This document shows positions 47,392-61,562 of a DNA stretch of 64,000 bases, in pieces (position 1 is the stretch's first letter; each line of letters opens with the position of its first letter). The translations under genes and the position numbers were made by a program. The DNA is taken from positions 21,249,165 through 21,313,164 of the forward strand of contig JANCRA010000016.1 of assembly GCA_024362935.1 (NCBI GenBank), read 5' to 3'. The notes under the pieces are model-generated. The model saw only the letters and a list, made by a program, of their open reading frames with translations, was not told the origin of the DNA and made no database searches. Source of the DNA: Setophaga petechia. Taxonomy: Eukaryota; Chordata; Aves; Passeriformes; Parulidae.

Positions 47392-50300
47392 GTGAAGGGA
47401 AAGGCAAGAGAGTGGGAAAGTACTGTTTTCTAGCACTTTGCAAGCTGCTAACACAATCGCAGTGCTGTGTAGCAATTAGCTTGTCAGTGCACGGCAGTAA
47501 GTGTTTCTTGATACCTACATCTGAGCAAATAGCTTTTTCACTTTGTCTCGCAAGGAGAAAACCTTCCTGCTCACTAAACAACTTCCATCGTGTTGTAGAA
47601 GTTGCACAGAGGGCTGCAGTGTGTTTTGCAAAATGTAAAAGAAAGTTGTCTAAGACGCCTTCCTTTCAAGTATTAATGTGAAGGGAAAGGCAAGAGAGTG
47701 GGAAAGTACTGTTTTCTAGCACTTTGCAAGCTGCTAACACAATCCCAGTGCTGTGTACCAATTAGCTGTTCAGTGCACTGCAGTAAGTGTTTCTTGTTAC
47801 CTACATCTAAGCAAAAAGCTTTTTCACTATGTCTCGCAAGGAGAAAACCTTCTTGCTCACTAAACATTTCCTATCGTGTTCTAGAAGTTGCACAGAGGGC
47901 TGCAGTGTGTTTTGACACAAGAAAAAGAAAGTTGTCTAAGACGCCTTTCTTTCAAGTATTAATGTGAAGGGAAAGGCAAGAGAGTGGGAAAGTACTGTTT
48001 TCTAGCACTTTGCAAGCTGCTAACACAATCCCAGTGCTGTGTAGCAATTAGCTTGTCAGTGCACGGCAGTAAGTGTTTCTTGATACCTACATCTGAGCAA
48101 ATAGCTTTTTCACTTTGTCTCGCAAGGAGAAAACCTTCCTGCTCACTAAACATTTCCTATCGTGTTCTAGAAGTTGCACAGAGGGCTGCAGTGTGTTTTG
48201 CAAAATGTAAAAGAAAGTTGTCTAAGACGCCTTCCTTTCAAGTATTAATGTGAAGGGAAAGGCAAGAGAGTGGGAAAGTACTGTTTTCTAGCACTTTGCA
48301 AGCTGCTAACACAGTCCTAGTGCTGTGTAGCAGTTAGCTGTTCAGTGCACTGCAGTAAGTGTTTCTTGTCACCTACATCTAAGCAAAAAGCTTTTTCACT
48401 ATGTCTCGCAAGGAGAAAACCTTCCTGCTCACTAAACAACTTCCATCGTGTTGTAGATGTTGCAGAGAGGGCTGCAGAGTTTTTTGACACAAGAAAAAGA
48501 AAGTTGTCTAAGATGCCTTCCTTTCAAGTATTAATGTGAAGGGAAAGGCAAGAGAGTGGGAAAGTACTGTTTTCTAGCACTTTGCAGGCTGCTAACACAA
48601 TCCCAGTGCTGTGTACCAATTAACTTGTCACTGCACTGCAGTAAGTGTTTCTTGTCACCTACATCTAAGCAAATAGCTTTTTCACTATGTCTCGCAAGGA
48701 GAAAACCTTCCTGCTCACTAAACATCTCCTATCGTGTTCTAGAAGTTGCACAGAGGGCTGCAGTGTCTTCTGTAACAAGAAAAAGAAAGTTGTCTAAGAC
48801 GCCTTCCTTTCAAGTATTAATGTGAAGGGAAAGGCAAGAGAGTGGGAAAGTACTGTTTTCTAGCACTTTGCAAGCTGCTAACACAATCCCAGTTCTGTGT
48901 AGCAATTAGCTTGTCAGTGCACGGCAGTAAGTGTTTCTTGATACCTACATCTGAGCAAATAGCTTTTTCACTTTGTCTCGCAAGGGGAAAAGGTTGCTGC
49001 TCACTAAACAACTTCCATCATGTTGTAGAAGTTCCACAGAGGGCTGCAGTGTGTTTTGCAAAATGTAAAAGAAAGTTGTCTAAGACGCCTTCCTTTCAAG
49101 TATTAATGTGAAGGGAAAGGCAAGAGAGTGGGAAAGTACTGTTTTCTAGCACTTTGCAAGCTGCTAACACAATCCCAGTTCTGTGTAGCAATTAGCTTTT
49201 CAGTGCACTGCAGTAAGTGTTTCTTGTCACCTACATCTAAGCAAATAGCTTTTTCACTATGTCTCGCAAGGAGAAAACCTTCCTGCTCACTAAACAACTT
49301 CCATCGTGTTGTAGATGTTGCAGAGAGGGCTGCAGAGTTTTTTGACACAAGAAAAAGAAAGTTCTCTAAGATGCCTTCCTTTCAAGTATTAATGTGAAGG
49401 GAAAGGCAAGAGAGTGGGAAAGTACTGTTTTCTAGCACTTTGCAGGCTGCTAACACAATCCCAGTGCTGTGTACCAATTAACTTGTCACTGCACTGCAGT
49501 AAGGGTTTCTTGTCACCTATATCTAAGCAAATAGCTTTTTCACTATGTCTCGCAAGGAGAAAACCTTCTTGCTTACTAAACATCTCCTATCGTGTTCTAG
49601 AAGTTGCACAGAGGGCTGCAGTGTGTTCTGTAACAAGAAAAAGAAAGTTGTCTAAGACGCCTTCCTTTCAAGTATTAATGTGAAGGGAAAGGCAAGAGAG
49701 TGGGAAAGTACTGTTTTCTAGCACTTTGCAAGCTGCTAACACAATCCCAGTTCTGTGTAGCAATTAGCTGTTCAGTGCACTGCAGTAAGTGTTTCTTGTC
49801 ACCTACATCTAAGCAAATAGCTTTTTCACTATGTCTCGCAAGGAGAAAACCTTCCTGCTCACTAAACAACTTCCATCGTGTTGTAGATGTTGCAGAGAGG
49901 GCTGCAGAGTTTTTTGACACAAGAAAAAGAAAGTTCTCTAAGACGCCTTCCTTTCAAGTATTAATGTGAAGGGAAAGGCAAGAGAGTGGGAAAGTACTGT
50001 TTTCTAGCACTTTGCAAGCTGCTAACACAATCGCAGTGCTGTGCAGCAATTAGCTTGTCAATGCACGGCAGTAAGTGTTTCTTGATACCTACATCTGAGC
50101 AAATAGCTTTTTCACTTTGTCTCGCAAGGGGAAAACGTTGCTGCTCACTAAACAACTTCCATCGTGTTGTAGAAGTTGCACAGAGGGCTGCAGTGTGTTT
50201 TGCAAAATGTAAAAGAAAGTTGTCTAAGACGCCTTCCTTTCAAGTATTAATGTGAAGGGAAAGGCAAGAGAGTGGGAAAGTACTGTTTTCTAGCACTTTG

Positions 50301-53300
50301 CAAGCTGCTAACACAGTCCTAGTGCTGTGTAGCAGTTAGCTGTTCAGTGCACTGCAGTAAGTGTTTCTTGTCACCTACATCTAAGCAAAAAGCTTTTTTA
50401 CTATGTCTCGCAAGGAGAAAACCTTCTTGCTCACTAAACATCTCCTATCGTGTTCTAGAAGTTGCACAGAGGGCTGCAGTGTGTTCTGTAACAAGAAAAA
50501 GAAAGTTGTCTAAGACGCCTTCCTTTCAAGTATTAATGTGAAGGGAAAGGCAAGAGAGTGGGAAAGTACTGTTTTCTAGCACTTTGCAAGCTGCTAACAC
50601 AATCCCAGTGCTGTGTAGCAATTAGCTTGTCAGTGCACGGCAGTAAGTGTTTCTTGATACCTACATCTGAGCAAATAGCTTTTTCACTTTGTCTCGCAAG
50701 GGGAAAACGTTGCTGCTCACTAAACAACTTCCATCGTGTTGTAGAAGTTGCACAGACGGCTGCAGTGTGTTTTACAAAATGTAAAAGAAAGTTGTCTAAG
50801 ACGCCTTCCTTTCAAGTATTAATGTGAAGGGAAAGGCAAGAGAGTGGGAAAGTACTGTTTTCTAGCACTTTGCAAGCTGCTAACACAGTCCTAGTGCTGT
50901 GTAGCAGTTAGCTGTTCAGTGCACTGCAGTAAGTGTTTCTTGTCACCTACATCTAAGCAAAAAGCTTTTTCACTATGTCTCGCAAGGAGAAAACCTTCCT
51001 GCTCACTAAACATTTCCTATCGTGTTGTAGATATTGCAGAGAAGGCTGCAGAGTTTTTTGACACAAGAAAAAGAAAGTTGTCTAAGATGCTTTCCTTTCA
51101 AATATTAATGTGAAGGGAAAGGCAAGAGAGTGGGAAAGTACTGTTTTCTAGCACTTTGCAGGCTGCTAACACAATGGCAGTGCTGTGTAGCAGTTAGCTT
51201 TTCAGTGCACTGCAGTAAGTGTTTCTTCTCACCTACATCTAAGCAAATAGCTTTTTCACTATGTCTCGCAAGGAGAAAACCTTCTTGCTCACTAAACATC
51301 TCCTATCGTGTTCTAGGAGTTGCACAGAGGGCTGCAGTGTGTTTTGACACAAGAAAAAGAAAGTTGTCTAAGACGCCTTCCATTCAAGTATGAATGTGAA
51401 GGGAAAGACAAGAGAGTGGGAAAGTACTGTTTTCTAGCACTCTGCAAGCTGCTAACACAATCGCAGTGCTGTGTAGCAATTAGCTTGTCAGTGCACGGCA
51501 GTAAGTGTTTCTTGATACCTACATCTGAGCAAATAGCTTTTTCACTTTGTCTCGCAAGGGGAAAACGTTGCTGCTCACTAAACAACTTCCATCGTGTTGT
51601 AGAAGTTGCACAGAGGGCTGCAGTGTCTTCTGTAACAAGAAAAAGAAAGTTGTCTAAGACGCCTTCCTTTCAAGTATTAATGTGAAGGGAAAGGCAAGAG
51701 AGTGGGAAAGTACTGTTTTCTAGCACTTTGCAAGCTGCTAACACAATCGCAGTGCTGTGTAGCAATTAGCTTGTCAGTGCACGGCAGTAAGTGTTTCTTG
51801 ATACCTACATCTGAGCAAATAGCTTTTTCACTTTGTCTCGCAAGGGGAAAACGTTGCTGCTCACTAAACAACTTCCATCGTGTTGTAGAAGTTGCACAGA
51901 CGGCTGCAGTGTGTTTTACAAAATGTAAAAGAAAGTTGTCTAAGACGCCTTCCTTTCAAGTATTAATGTGAAGGGAAAGGCAAGAGAGTGGGAAAGTACT
52001 GTTTTCTAGCACTTTGCAAGCTGCTAACACAGTCCTAGTGCTGTGTAGCAGTTAGCTGTTCAGTGCACTGCAGTAAGTGTTTCTTGTCACCTACATCTAA
52101 GCAAATAGCTTTTTCACTATGTCTCGCAAGGAGAAAACCTTCTTGCTCACTAAACAACTTCCATCGTGTTGTAGATGTTGCAGAGAGGGCTGCAGAGTTT
52201 TTTGACACAAGAAAAAGAAAGTTGTCTAAGATGCCTTCCTTTCAAGTATTAATGTGAAGGGAAAGGCAAGAGAGTGGGAAAGTACTGTTTTCTAGCACTT
52301 TGCAAGCTGCTAACACAATCGCAGTTCTGTGTAGCAAGTAGCTTTTCAGTGCACTGCAGTAAGTGTTTCTTCTCACCTACATCTAAGCAAATAGCTTTTT
52401 CACTTTGTCTCGCAAGGAGAAAACGTTGCTGCTCACTAAACATTTCCTATCGTGTTCTAGAAGTTGCACAGAGGGCTGCAGTGTGTTTTGCAAAATATAA
52501 AAGAAAGTTGTCTAAGACGCCTTCCTTTCAAGTATTAATGTGAAGGGAAAGGCAAGAGAGTGGGAAAGTACTGTTTTCTAGCACTTTGCAAGCTGCTAAC
52601 ACAGTCCTAGTGCTGTGTAGCAATTAGCTGTTCAGTGCACTGCAGTAAGTGTTTCTTGTCACCTACATCTAAGGAAAAAGCTTTTCCACTATGTCTCGCA
52701 AGGAGAAAACCTTCTTGCTCACTAAACATCTCCTATCGTGTTCTAGAAGTTGCAACGAGGGCTGCAGTGTGTTCTGTAACAAGAAAAAGAAAGTTGTCTA
52801 AGACGCCTTCCTTTCAAGTATTAATGTGAAGGGAAAGGCAAGAGAGTGGGAAAGTACTGTTTTCTAGCACTTTGCAAGCTGCTAACACAATCCCAGTGCT
52901 GTGTAGCAATTAGCTTGTGAGTGCACGGCAGTAAGTGTTTCTTGATACCTACATCTGAGCAAATAGCTTTTTCACTTTGTCTCGCAAGGGGAAAACGTTG
53001 CTGCTCACTAAACAACTTCCATCGTGTTGTAGAATTTGCACAGACGGCTACAGTGTGTTTTACAAAATGTAAAAGAAAGTTGTCTAAGACGCCTTCCTTT
53101 CAAGTATTAATGTGAAGGGAAAGGCAAGAGAGTGGGAAAGTACTGTTTTCTAGCACTTTGCAAGCTGCTAACACAGTCCTAGTGCTGTGTAGCAGTTAGC
53201 TGTTCAGTGCACTGCAGTAAGTGTTTCTTGTCACCTACATCTAAGCAAAAAGCTTTTTCACTATGTCTCGCTAGGAGAAAACCTTCCTGCTCACTAAACA

Positions 53301-56300
53301 ACTTCCATCGTGTTGTAGATATTGCAGAGAAGGCTGCAGAGTTTTTTGACACAAGAAAAAGAAAGTTGTCTAAGATGCTTTCCTTTCAAATATTAATGTG
53401 AAGGGAAAGGCAAGAGAGTGGGAAAGTACTGTTTTCTAGCACTTTGCAGGCTGCTAACACAATGGCAGTGCTGTGTAGCAGTTAGCTTTTCAGTGCACTG
53501 CAGTAAGTGTTTCTTCTCACCTACATCTAAGCAAATAGCTTTTTCACTATGTCTCGCAAGGAGAAAACCTTCTTGCTCACTAAACATCTCCTATCGTGTT
53601 CTAGGAGTTGCACAGAGGGCTGCAGTGTGTTCTGTAACAAGAAAAAGAAAGTTGTCTAAGACGCCTTCCTTTCAAGTATTAATGTGAAGGGAAAGGCAAG
53701 AGAGTGGGAAAGTACTGTTTTCTAGCACTTTGCAAGCTGCTAACACAGTCCTAGTGCTGTGTAGCAATTAGCTGTTCAGTGCACTGCAGTAAGTGTTTCT
53801 TGTCACCTACATCTAAGCAAATAGCTTTTTCACTATGTCTCGCAAGGAGAAAACCTTCCTGCTCACTAAACAACTTCCATCGTGTTGTAGATGTTGCAGA
53901 GAGGGCTGCAGAGTTTTTTGACACAAGAAAAAGAAAGTTGTCTAAGACGCCTTCCATTCAAGTATTAATGTGAAGGGAAAGACAAGAGAGTGGGAAAGTA
54001 CTGTTTTCTAGCACTCTGCAAGCTGCTAACACAATCGCAGTGCTGTGTAGCAATTAGCTTGTCAGTGCACGGCAGTAAGTGTTTCTTGATACCTACATCT
54101 GAGCAAATAGCTTTTTCACTTTGTCTCGCAAGGGGAAAACGTTGCTGCTCACTAAACAACTTCCATCGTGTTGTAGAAGTTGCACAGAGGGCTGCAGTGT
54201 CTTCTGTAACAAGAAAAAGAAAGTTGTCTAAGACGCCTTCCTTTCAAGTATTAATGTGAAGGGAAAGGCAAGAGAGTGGGAAAGTACTGTTTTCTAGCAC
54301 TTTGCAAGCTGCTAACACAATCCCAGTTCTGTGTAGCAATTAGCTGTTCAGTGCACTGCAGTAAGTGTTTCTTGATACCTACATCTGGGCAAATAGCTTT
54401 TTCACTTTGTCTCGCAAGGAGAAAACCTTCCTGCTCACTAAACATTTCCTATCGTGTTCTAGAAGTTGCACAGAGGGCTGCAGTGTGTTTTGCAAAATGT
54501 AAAAGAAAGTTGTCTAAGACGCCTTCCTTTCAAGTATTAATGTGAAGGGAAAGGCAAGAGAGTGGGAAAGTACTGTTTTCTAGCACTTTGCAAGCTGCTA
54601 ACACAGTCCTAGTGCTGTGTAGCAGTTAGCTGTTCAGTGCACTGCAGTAAGTGTTTCTTGTCACCTACATCTAAGCAAAAAGCTTTTTTACTATGTCTCG
54701 CTAGGAGAAAACCTTCTTGCTCACTAAACATCTCCTATCGTGTTCTAGAAGTTGCAACGAGGGCTGCAGTGTGTTCTGTAACAAGAAAAAGAAAGTTGTC
54801 TAAGACGCCTTCCTTTCAAGTATTAATGTGAAGGGAAAGGCAAGAGAGTGGGAAAGTACTGTTTTCTAGCACTTTGCAAGCTGCTAACACAATCCCAGTG
54901 CTGTGTAGCAATTAGCTTGTCAGTGCACGGCAGTAAGTGTTTCTTGATACCTACATCTGAGCAAATAGCTTTTTCACTTTGTCTCGCAAGGGGAAAACGT
55001 TGCTGCTCACTAAACAACTTCCATCGTGTTGTAGAAGTTGCACAGACGGCTGCAGTGTGTTTTACAAAATGTAAAAGAAAGTTGTCTAAGACGCCTTCCT
55101 TTCAAGTATTAATGTGAAGGGAAAGGCAAGAGAGTGGGAAAGTACTGTTTTCTAGCACTTTGCAAGCTGCTAACACAGTCCTAGTGCTGTGTACCAGTTA
55201 GCTGTTCAGTGCACGGCAGTAAGTGTTTCTTGTCACCTACATCTAAGCAAAAAGCTTTTTCACTATGTCTCGCACGGAGAAAACCTTCCTGCTCACTAAA
55301 CATTTCCTATCGTGTTGTAGATATTGCAGAGAAGGCTGCAGAGTTTTTTGACACAAGAAAAAGAAAGTTGTCTAAGATGCTTTCCTTTCAAATATTAATG
55401 TGAAGGGAAAGGCAAGAGAGTGGGAAAGTACTGTTTTCTAGCACTTTGCAGGCTGCTAACACAATGGCAGTGCTGTGTAGCAGTTAGCTTTTCAGTGCAC
55501 TGCAGTAAGTGTTTCTTCTCACCTACATCTAAGCAAATAGCTTTTTCACTATGTCTTCCAAGGAGAAAACCTTCTTGCTCACTAAACATCTCCTATCGTG
55601 TTCTAGGAGTTGCACAGAGGGCTGCAGTGTGTTCTGTAACAAGAAAAAGAAAGTTGTCTAAGACGCCTTCCTTTCAAGTATTAATGTGAAGGGAAAGGCA
55701 AGAGAGTGGGAAAGTACTGTTTTCTAGCAATTTGCAAGCTGCTAACACAATCCCAGTTCTGTGTAGCAATTAGCTGTTCAGTGCACTGCAGTAAGTGTTT
55801 CTTGTCACCTACATCTAAGCAAAAAGCTTTTTCACTATGTCTCGCAAGGAGAAAACCTTCCTGCTCACTAAACAACTTCCATCGTGTTGTAGATGTTGCA
55901 GAGAGGGCTGCAGAGTTTTTTGACACAAGAAAAAGAAAGTTGTCTAAGATGCCTTCCTTTCAAGTATTAATGTGAAGGGAAAGGCAAGAGAGTGGGAAAG
56001 TACTGTTTTCTAGCACTTTGCAGGCTGCTAACACAATCCCAGTGCTGTGTACCAATTAACTTGTCACTGCACTGCAGTAAGTGTTTCTTGTCACCTACAT
56101 CTAAGCAAATAGCTTTTTCACTATGTCTCGCAAGGAGAAAACCTTCTTGCTCACTAAACATCTCCTATCGTGTTCTAGAAGTTGCACAGAGGGCTGCAGT
56201 GTCTTCTGTAACAAGAAAAAGAAAGTTGTCTAAGACGCCTTCCTTTCAAGTATTAATGTGAAGGGAAAGGCAAGAGAGTGGGAAAGTACTGTTTTCTAGC

Positions 56301-59300
56301 ACTTTGCAAGCTGCTAACACAATCCCAGTGCTGTGTAGCAATTAGCTTGTCAGTGCACGGCAGTAAGTGTTTCTTGATACCTACATCTGAGCAAATAGCT
56401 TTTTCACTTTGTCTCGCAAGGGGAAAACGTTGCTGCTCACTAAACAACTTCCATCGTGTTGTAGAAGTTGCACAGACGGCTGCTGTGTGTTTTACAAAAT
56501 GTAAAAGAAAGTTGTCTAAGACGCCTTCCTTTCAAGTATTAATGTGAAGGGAAAGGCAAGAGAGTGGGGAAGTACAGTTTTCTAGCACTTTGCAAGCTGC
56601 TAACACAGTCCTAGTGCTGTGTAGCAGTTAGCTGTTCAGTGCACTGCAGTAAGTGTTTCTTGTCACCTACATCTAAGCAAAAAGCTTTTTCACTATGTCT
56701 CGCAAGGAGAAAACCTTCCTGCTCACTAAACAACTTCCATCGTGTTGTAGATATTGCAGAGAAGGCTGCAGTGTTTTTTGACACAAGAAAAAGAAAGTAG
56801 TCTAAGATGCTTTCCTTTCAAATATTAATGTGAAGGGAAAGGCAAGAGAGTGGGAAAGTACTGTTTTCTAGCACTTTGCAGGCTGCTAACACAATGGCAG
56901 TGCTGTGTAGCAGTTAGCTTTTCAGTGCACTGCAGTAAGTGTTTCTTCTCACCTACATCTAAGCAAATAGCTTTTTCACTATGTCTCGCAAGGAGAAAAC
57001 CTTCTTGCTCACTAAACATCTCCTATCGTGTTCTAGGAGTTGCACAGAGGGCTGCAGTGTGTTCTGTAACAAGAAAAAGAAAGTTGTCTAAGACGCCTTC
57101 CTTTCAAGTATTAATGTGAAGGGAAAGGCAAGAGAGTGGGAAAGTACTGTTTTCTAGCAATTTGCAAGCTGCTAACACAATCCCAGTTCTGTGTAGCAAT
57201 TAGCTGTTCAGTGCACTGCAGTAAGTGTTTCTTGTCACCTACATCTAAGCAAATAGCTTTTTCACTATGTCTCGCAAGGAGAAAACCTTCCTGCTCACTA
57301 AACAACTTCCATCGTGTTGTAGATGTTGCAGAGAGGGCTGCAGAGTTTTTTGACACAAGAAAAAGAAAGTTGTCTAAGACGCCTTCCATTCAAGTATTAA
57401 TGTGAAGGGAAAGACAAGAGAGTGGGAAAGTACTGTTTTCTAGCACTCTGCAAGCTGCTAACACAATCGCAGTGCTGTGTAGCAATTAGCTTGTCAGTGC
57501 ACGGCAGTAAGTGTTTCTTGATACCTACATCTGAGCAAATAGCTTTTTCACTTTGTCTCGCAAGGGGAAAACGTTGCTGCTCACTAAACAACTTCCATCG
57601 TGTTGTAGAAGTTGCACAGAGGGCTGCAGTGTCTTCTGTAACAAGAAAAAGAAAGTTGTCTAAGACGCCTTCCTTTCAAGTATTAATGTGAAGGGAAAGG
57701 CAAGAGAGTGGGAAAGTACTGTTTTCTAGCACTTTGCAAGCTGCTAACACAATCGCAGTTCTGTGTAGCAATTAGCTTTTCAGTGCACTGCAGTAAGTGT
57801 TTCTTGATACCTACATCTGAGCAAAAAGCTTTTTCACTTTGTCTCGCAAGGAGAAAACCTTCCTGCTCACTAAACATTTCCTATCGTGTTCTAGAAGTTG
57901 CACAGAGGGCTGCAGTGTGTTTTGCAAAATGTAAAAGAAAGTTGTCTAAGACGCCTTCCTTTCAAGTATTAATGTGAAGGGAAAGGCAAGAGAGTGGGAA
58001 AGTACTGTTTTCTAGCACTTTGCAAGCTGCTAACACAGTCCTAGTGCTGTGTAGCAGTTAGCTGTTCAGTGCACTGCAGTAAGTGTTTCTTGTCACCTAC
58101 ATCTAAGCAAAAAGCTTTTTTACTATGTCTCGCTAGGAGAAAACCTTCTTGCTCACTAAACATCTCCTATCGTGTTCTAGAAGTTGCACAGAGGGCTGCA
58201 GTGTGTTCTGTAACAAGAAAAAGAAAGTTGTCTAAGACGCCTTCCTTTCAAGTATTAATGTGAAGGGAAAGGCAAGAGAGTGGGAAAGTACTGTTTTCTA
58301 GCACTTTGCAAGCTGCTAACACAGTCCCAGTGCTGTGTAGCAGTTAGCTGTTCAGTGCACGGCAGTAAGTGTTTCTTGTCACCTACATCTAAGCAAAAAG
58401 CTTTTTCACTATGTCTCGCAAGGAGAAAACCTTCCTGCTCACTAAACAACTTCCATCGTGTTGTAGATATTGCAGAGAAGGCTGCAGAGTTTTTTGACAC
58501 AAGAAAAAGAAAGTTGTCTATGATGCTTTCCTTTCAAATATTAATGTGAAGGGAAAGGCAAGAGAGTGGGAAAGTACTGTTTTCTAGCACTTTGCAGGCT
58601 GCTAACACAATGGCAGTGCTGTGTAGCAATTAGCTTTTCAGTGCACTGCAGTAAGTGTTTCTTGATACCTACATCTAAGCAAATAGCTTTTTCACTATGT
58701 CTTCCAAGGAGAAAACCTTCTTGCTCACTAAACATCTCCTATCGTGTTCTAGGAGTTGCACAGAGGGCTGCAGTGTGTTCTGTAACAAGAAAAAGAAAGT
58801 TGTCTAAGACGCCTTCCTTTCAAGTATTAATGTGAAGGGAAAGGCAAGAGAGTGGGAAAGTACTGTTTTCTAGCAATTTGCAAGCTGCTAACACAATCCC
58901 AGTTCTGTGTAGCAATTAGCTGTTCAGTGCACTGCAGTAAGTGTTTCTTGTCACCTACATCTAAGCAAAAAGCTTTTTCACTATGTCTCGCAAGGAGAAA
59001 ACCTTCCTGCTCACTAAACAACTTCCATCGTGTTGTAGATGTTGCAGAGAGGGCTGCAGAGTTTTTTGACACAAGAAAAAGAAAGTTGTCTAAGATGCCT
59101 TCCTTTCAAGTATTAATGTGAAGGGAAAGGAAAGAGAGTGGGAAAGTACTGTTTTCTAGCACTTTGCAGGCTGCTAACACAATCCCAGTGCTGTGTACCA
59201 ATTAACTTGTCACTGCACTGCAGTAAGTGTTTCTTGTCACCTACATCTAAGCAAAAAGCTTTTTCACTATGTCTCGCAAGGAGAAAACCTTCTTGCTCAC

Positions 59301-59975
59301 TAAACATCTCCTATCGTGTTCTAGAAGTTGCACAGAGGGCTGCAGTGTCTTCTGTAACAAGAAAAAGAAAGTTGTCTAAGACGCCTTCCTTTCAAGTATT
59401 AATGTGAAGGGAAAGGCAAGAGAGTGGGAAAGTACTGTTTTCTAGCACTTTGCAAGCTGCTAACACAATCCCAGTGCTGTGTAGCAATTAGCTTTTCAGT
59501 GCACTGCAGTAAGTGTTTCTTGATACCTACATCTGAGCAAATAGCTTTTTCACTTTGTCTCGCAAGGGGAAAAGGTTGCAGCTCACTAAACAACTTCCAT
59601 CATGTTGTAGAAGTTCCACAGAGGGCTGCAGTGTGTTTTGCAAAATGTAAAAGAAAGTTGTCTAAGACGCCTTCCTTTCAAGTATTAATGTGAAGGGAAA
59701 GGCAAGAGAGTGGGAAAGTACTGTTTTCTAGCACTTTGCAAGCTGCTAACACAATCCCTGTTCTGTGTAGCAATTAACTTGTCACTGCACTGCAGTAAGT
59801 GTTTCTTGTCACCTACATCTAAGCAAATAGCTTTTTCACTATGTCTCGCAAGGAGAAAACCTTCTTGCTCACTAAACATTTCCTATCGTGTTCCAGAAGT
59901 TGCACAGAGGGCTGCAGTGTGTTTTGACACAAGAAAAAGAAAGTTGTCTAAGACGCCTTCCATTCAAGTATTAAT
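47392..59975 (+). repeat. Array 4: 44 tandem 286-bp monomers
   Basis: The length is 12584 bp, exactly 44 x 286. The first 2.3 kb repeats the start of array 2 (offset 28622). Near 49.7 kb the order switches. From 50.9 kb monomers match the left end of array 1, first at offset 50223 and then, from about 52.25 to 58.3 kb, at offset 49079. The difference of 1144 bp is four monomers. Some units are hybrids, such as the class B 5' part joined to an E-like AATTAGCTGTTC near 53.75 kb. A T-to-G change near 51391 (GTATGAATG) removes the usual stop at the monomer junction and lengthens one ORF; this looks incidental. Confidence 0.97.
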
Positions 59976-61562
59976 GTGAAGGGAAAGGCAAGAGAGTGGC
60001 AAAGTACTGTTTTCTATCACTTTGAAAGCTGCTTACCCAATCCCAGTTTTGTGCCGCTTCGTAGTTCGCCGTTCAGAAGCTGCCGCAGTCTCTGTTTCCC
60101 GGAGAAGGAGAAGACGCTTCTTGGCGCGAAGAATCTGGTGTCGTTACGCCGATCGCGGCGTGCTCCGGAGAACAGCTACGGCCGAGAGACACCCGGAAGC
60201 GGCGCTTAAAGGCACAGTGCTCCGTCTCCTGGTCTTTAGCGTCTCCTGCCGGCTACACCTTAGCAAAAAGCTTTTTCATTCTGTCTCGCCAGGAGAAACT
60301 GTGTCTGTTCACAAAAAACCTCCCATCGTGCTCTAGAGGTTGCAGGCAGCTCTGCAGAGTGTTTTGCAACAAGAAAAAGTAACTTGTCCAAAAAAGCCAT
60401 CAATTCGAATGTTCCTGGAAAGGGAAAATGCAGGAGAGCGGATAGGTACTGTTTTCTACCAGTTTGCAAGCTGGACACACAATCCCAGTGTTATACTACG
60501 ATTGACTTTGCAGTGCACTGTAATAATTGCCTATTGTTACTACATCTAAGCCAATAGCGTTTGCATTATATCTCTTCAGGAGAAACTGTACCAGTTCAGA
60601 AAACAACTCTCATTTTTTCTAGAAGTTGCACGGAGGTGTGCAGAGTGTTTTGCAAGAAGCAAAAGAAAGTTGTCCAAAACTGCTGCCATTCGAATAGTAA
60701 TGCGAATGGAAAAGGCAGGAAAGTGGAAAGGTGCTGTTTTCTATCTGTTTGTAAGCTGCTTACACAATCCCAGAGTTGTGCAGCAATTAGTTTTTCAGTG
60801 CACTGTAGTAGGTGCCTCTTTTCACCTGCATCTAAGCAAATTGCTTTTTCCCCATGTCTCGCAAGGAGAAACCGAGCCAGTTCAGAAAACATCTCCCATC
60901 GAGTTCTAGAGATTGCAGGCAGGTGTGCAGAGTGTTTTGCAAGAAGCAAAAGAAAGTTGTCTAAAACGCCTTGCATTCAAATAGAAATGTGAATAGAAAA
61001 GGCAGGAGAAGGGAGAGGTACTGTTTTCTATCAGTTTGCAACCTGCTTACACAATCTGCGTGTTGTGCAGCAATTAGCTTGCAGTGCACTGTAGTAGGTG
61101 CCTCTTTTCACCTATATCTAAGCAAATTGCTTTTTCCCCATGTCTTGCAAAGAGAAACTGAGCCAGTTCAGAAAATATCTCCCATCGACTTCTAGAGATT
61201 GCAGGCAGGTGTGCAGAGCGTTTTGCAAGAAGCCAAAGAAAGTTGTCTAAAATTCTTTCCATTCGAATAGTAATGTGCATGGAAAAGGCAGGAAGAGTGG
61301 AAAGGTACTGTTTTCAATCACTTTGCAAGCTGCTAACACAATTCTAGTTCTGTGTAGCAATTAGCTGTTCAGTGCACTGCAGTAAGTGTTTCTTGTCACC
61401 CACATATAAGCAAATAGCTTTTTCACTATGTCTCGCAAGGAGAAAACCTTCCTGCTCACTAAACAACTTCCATCGTGTTGTAGATGTTGCAGAGAGGGCT
61501 GCAGAGTTTTTTGACACAAGAAAAAGAAAGTTGTCTAAGATGCCTTCCTTTCAAGTATTAAT
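59976..61562 (+). repeat. Head block 4 (most distinct copy)
   Basis: It is again exactly 1587 bp, with the split monomer 59976-60410 and diverged monomers from 60411, but with more private substitutions than the other heads. These include CTATCACTTTGAAAGC in the left flank, GGAAAGGTGCTG near 60728, GAAACCGAGCC near 60872, GTTGTCTAAAACG near 60957, TTTTCAATCAC near 61312, and an array-like right edge (ATTAATG rather than ATTAAAG). The change near 60957 puts a stop into the 113-codon ORF present in the other three heads. It may descend from a different lineage of heads. Confidence 0.92.
60044..60253 (+). promoter_or_regulatory. CpG island with promoter-like motifs (head 4)
   Basis: The island sequence is unchanged relative to the other heads although the flanks are not. 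E2F-like TTGGCGCGAA lies at 60121-60130, ETS-like ACCCGGAAGC at 60191-60200, CTTAAAGG at 60205-60212 and CCAAT at 60037-60041. Conservation of the island despite differences nearby is compatible with function, but the number of copies is too small to prove it. Confidence 0.63.
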
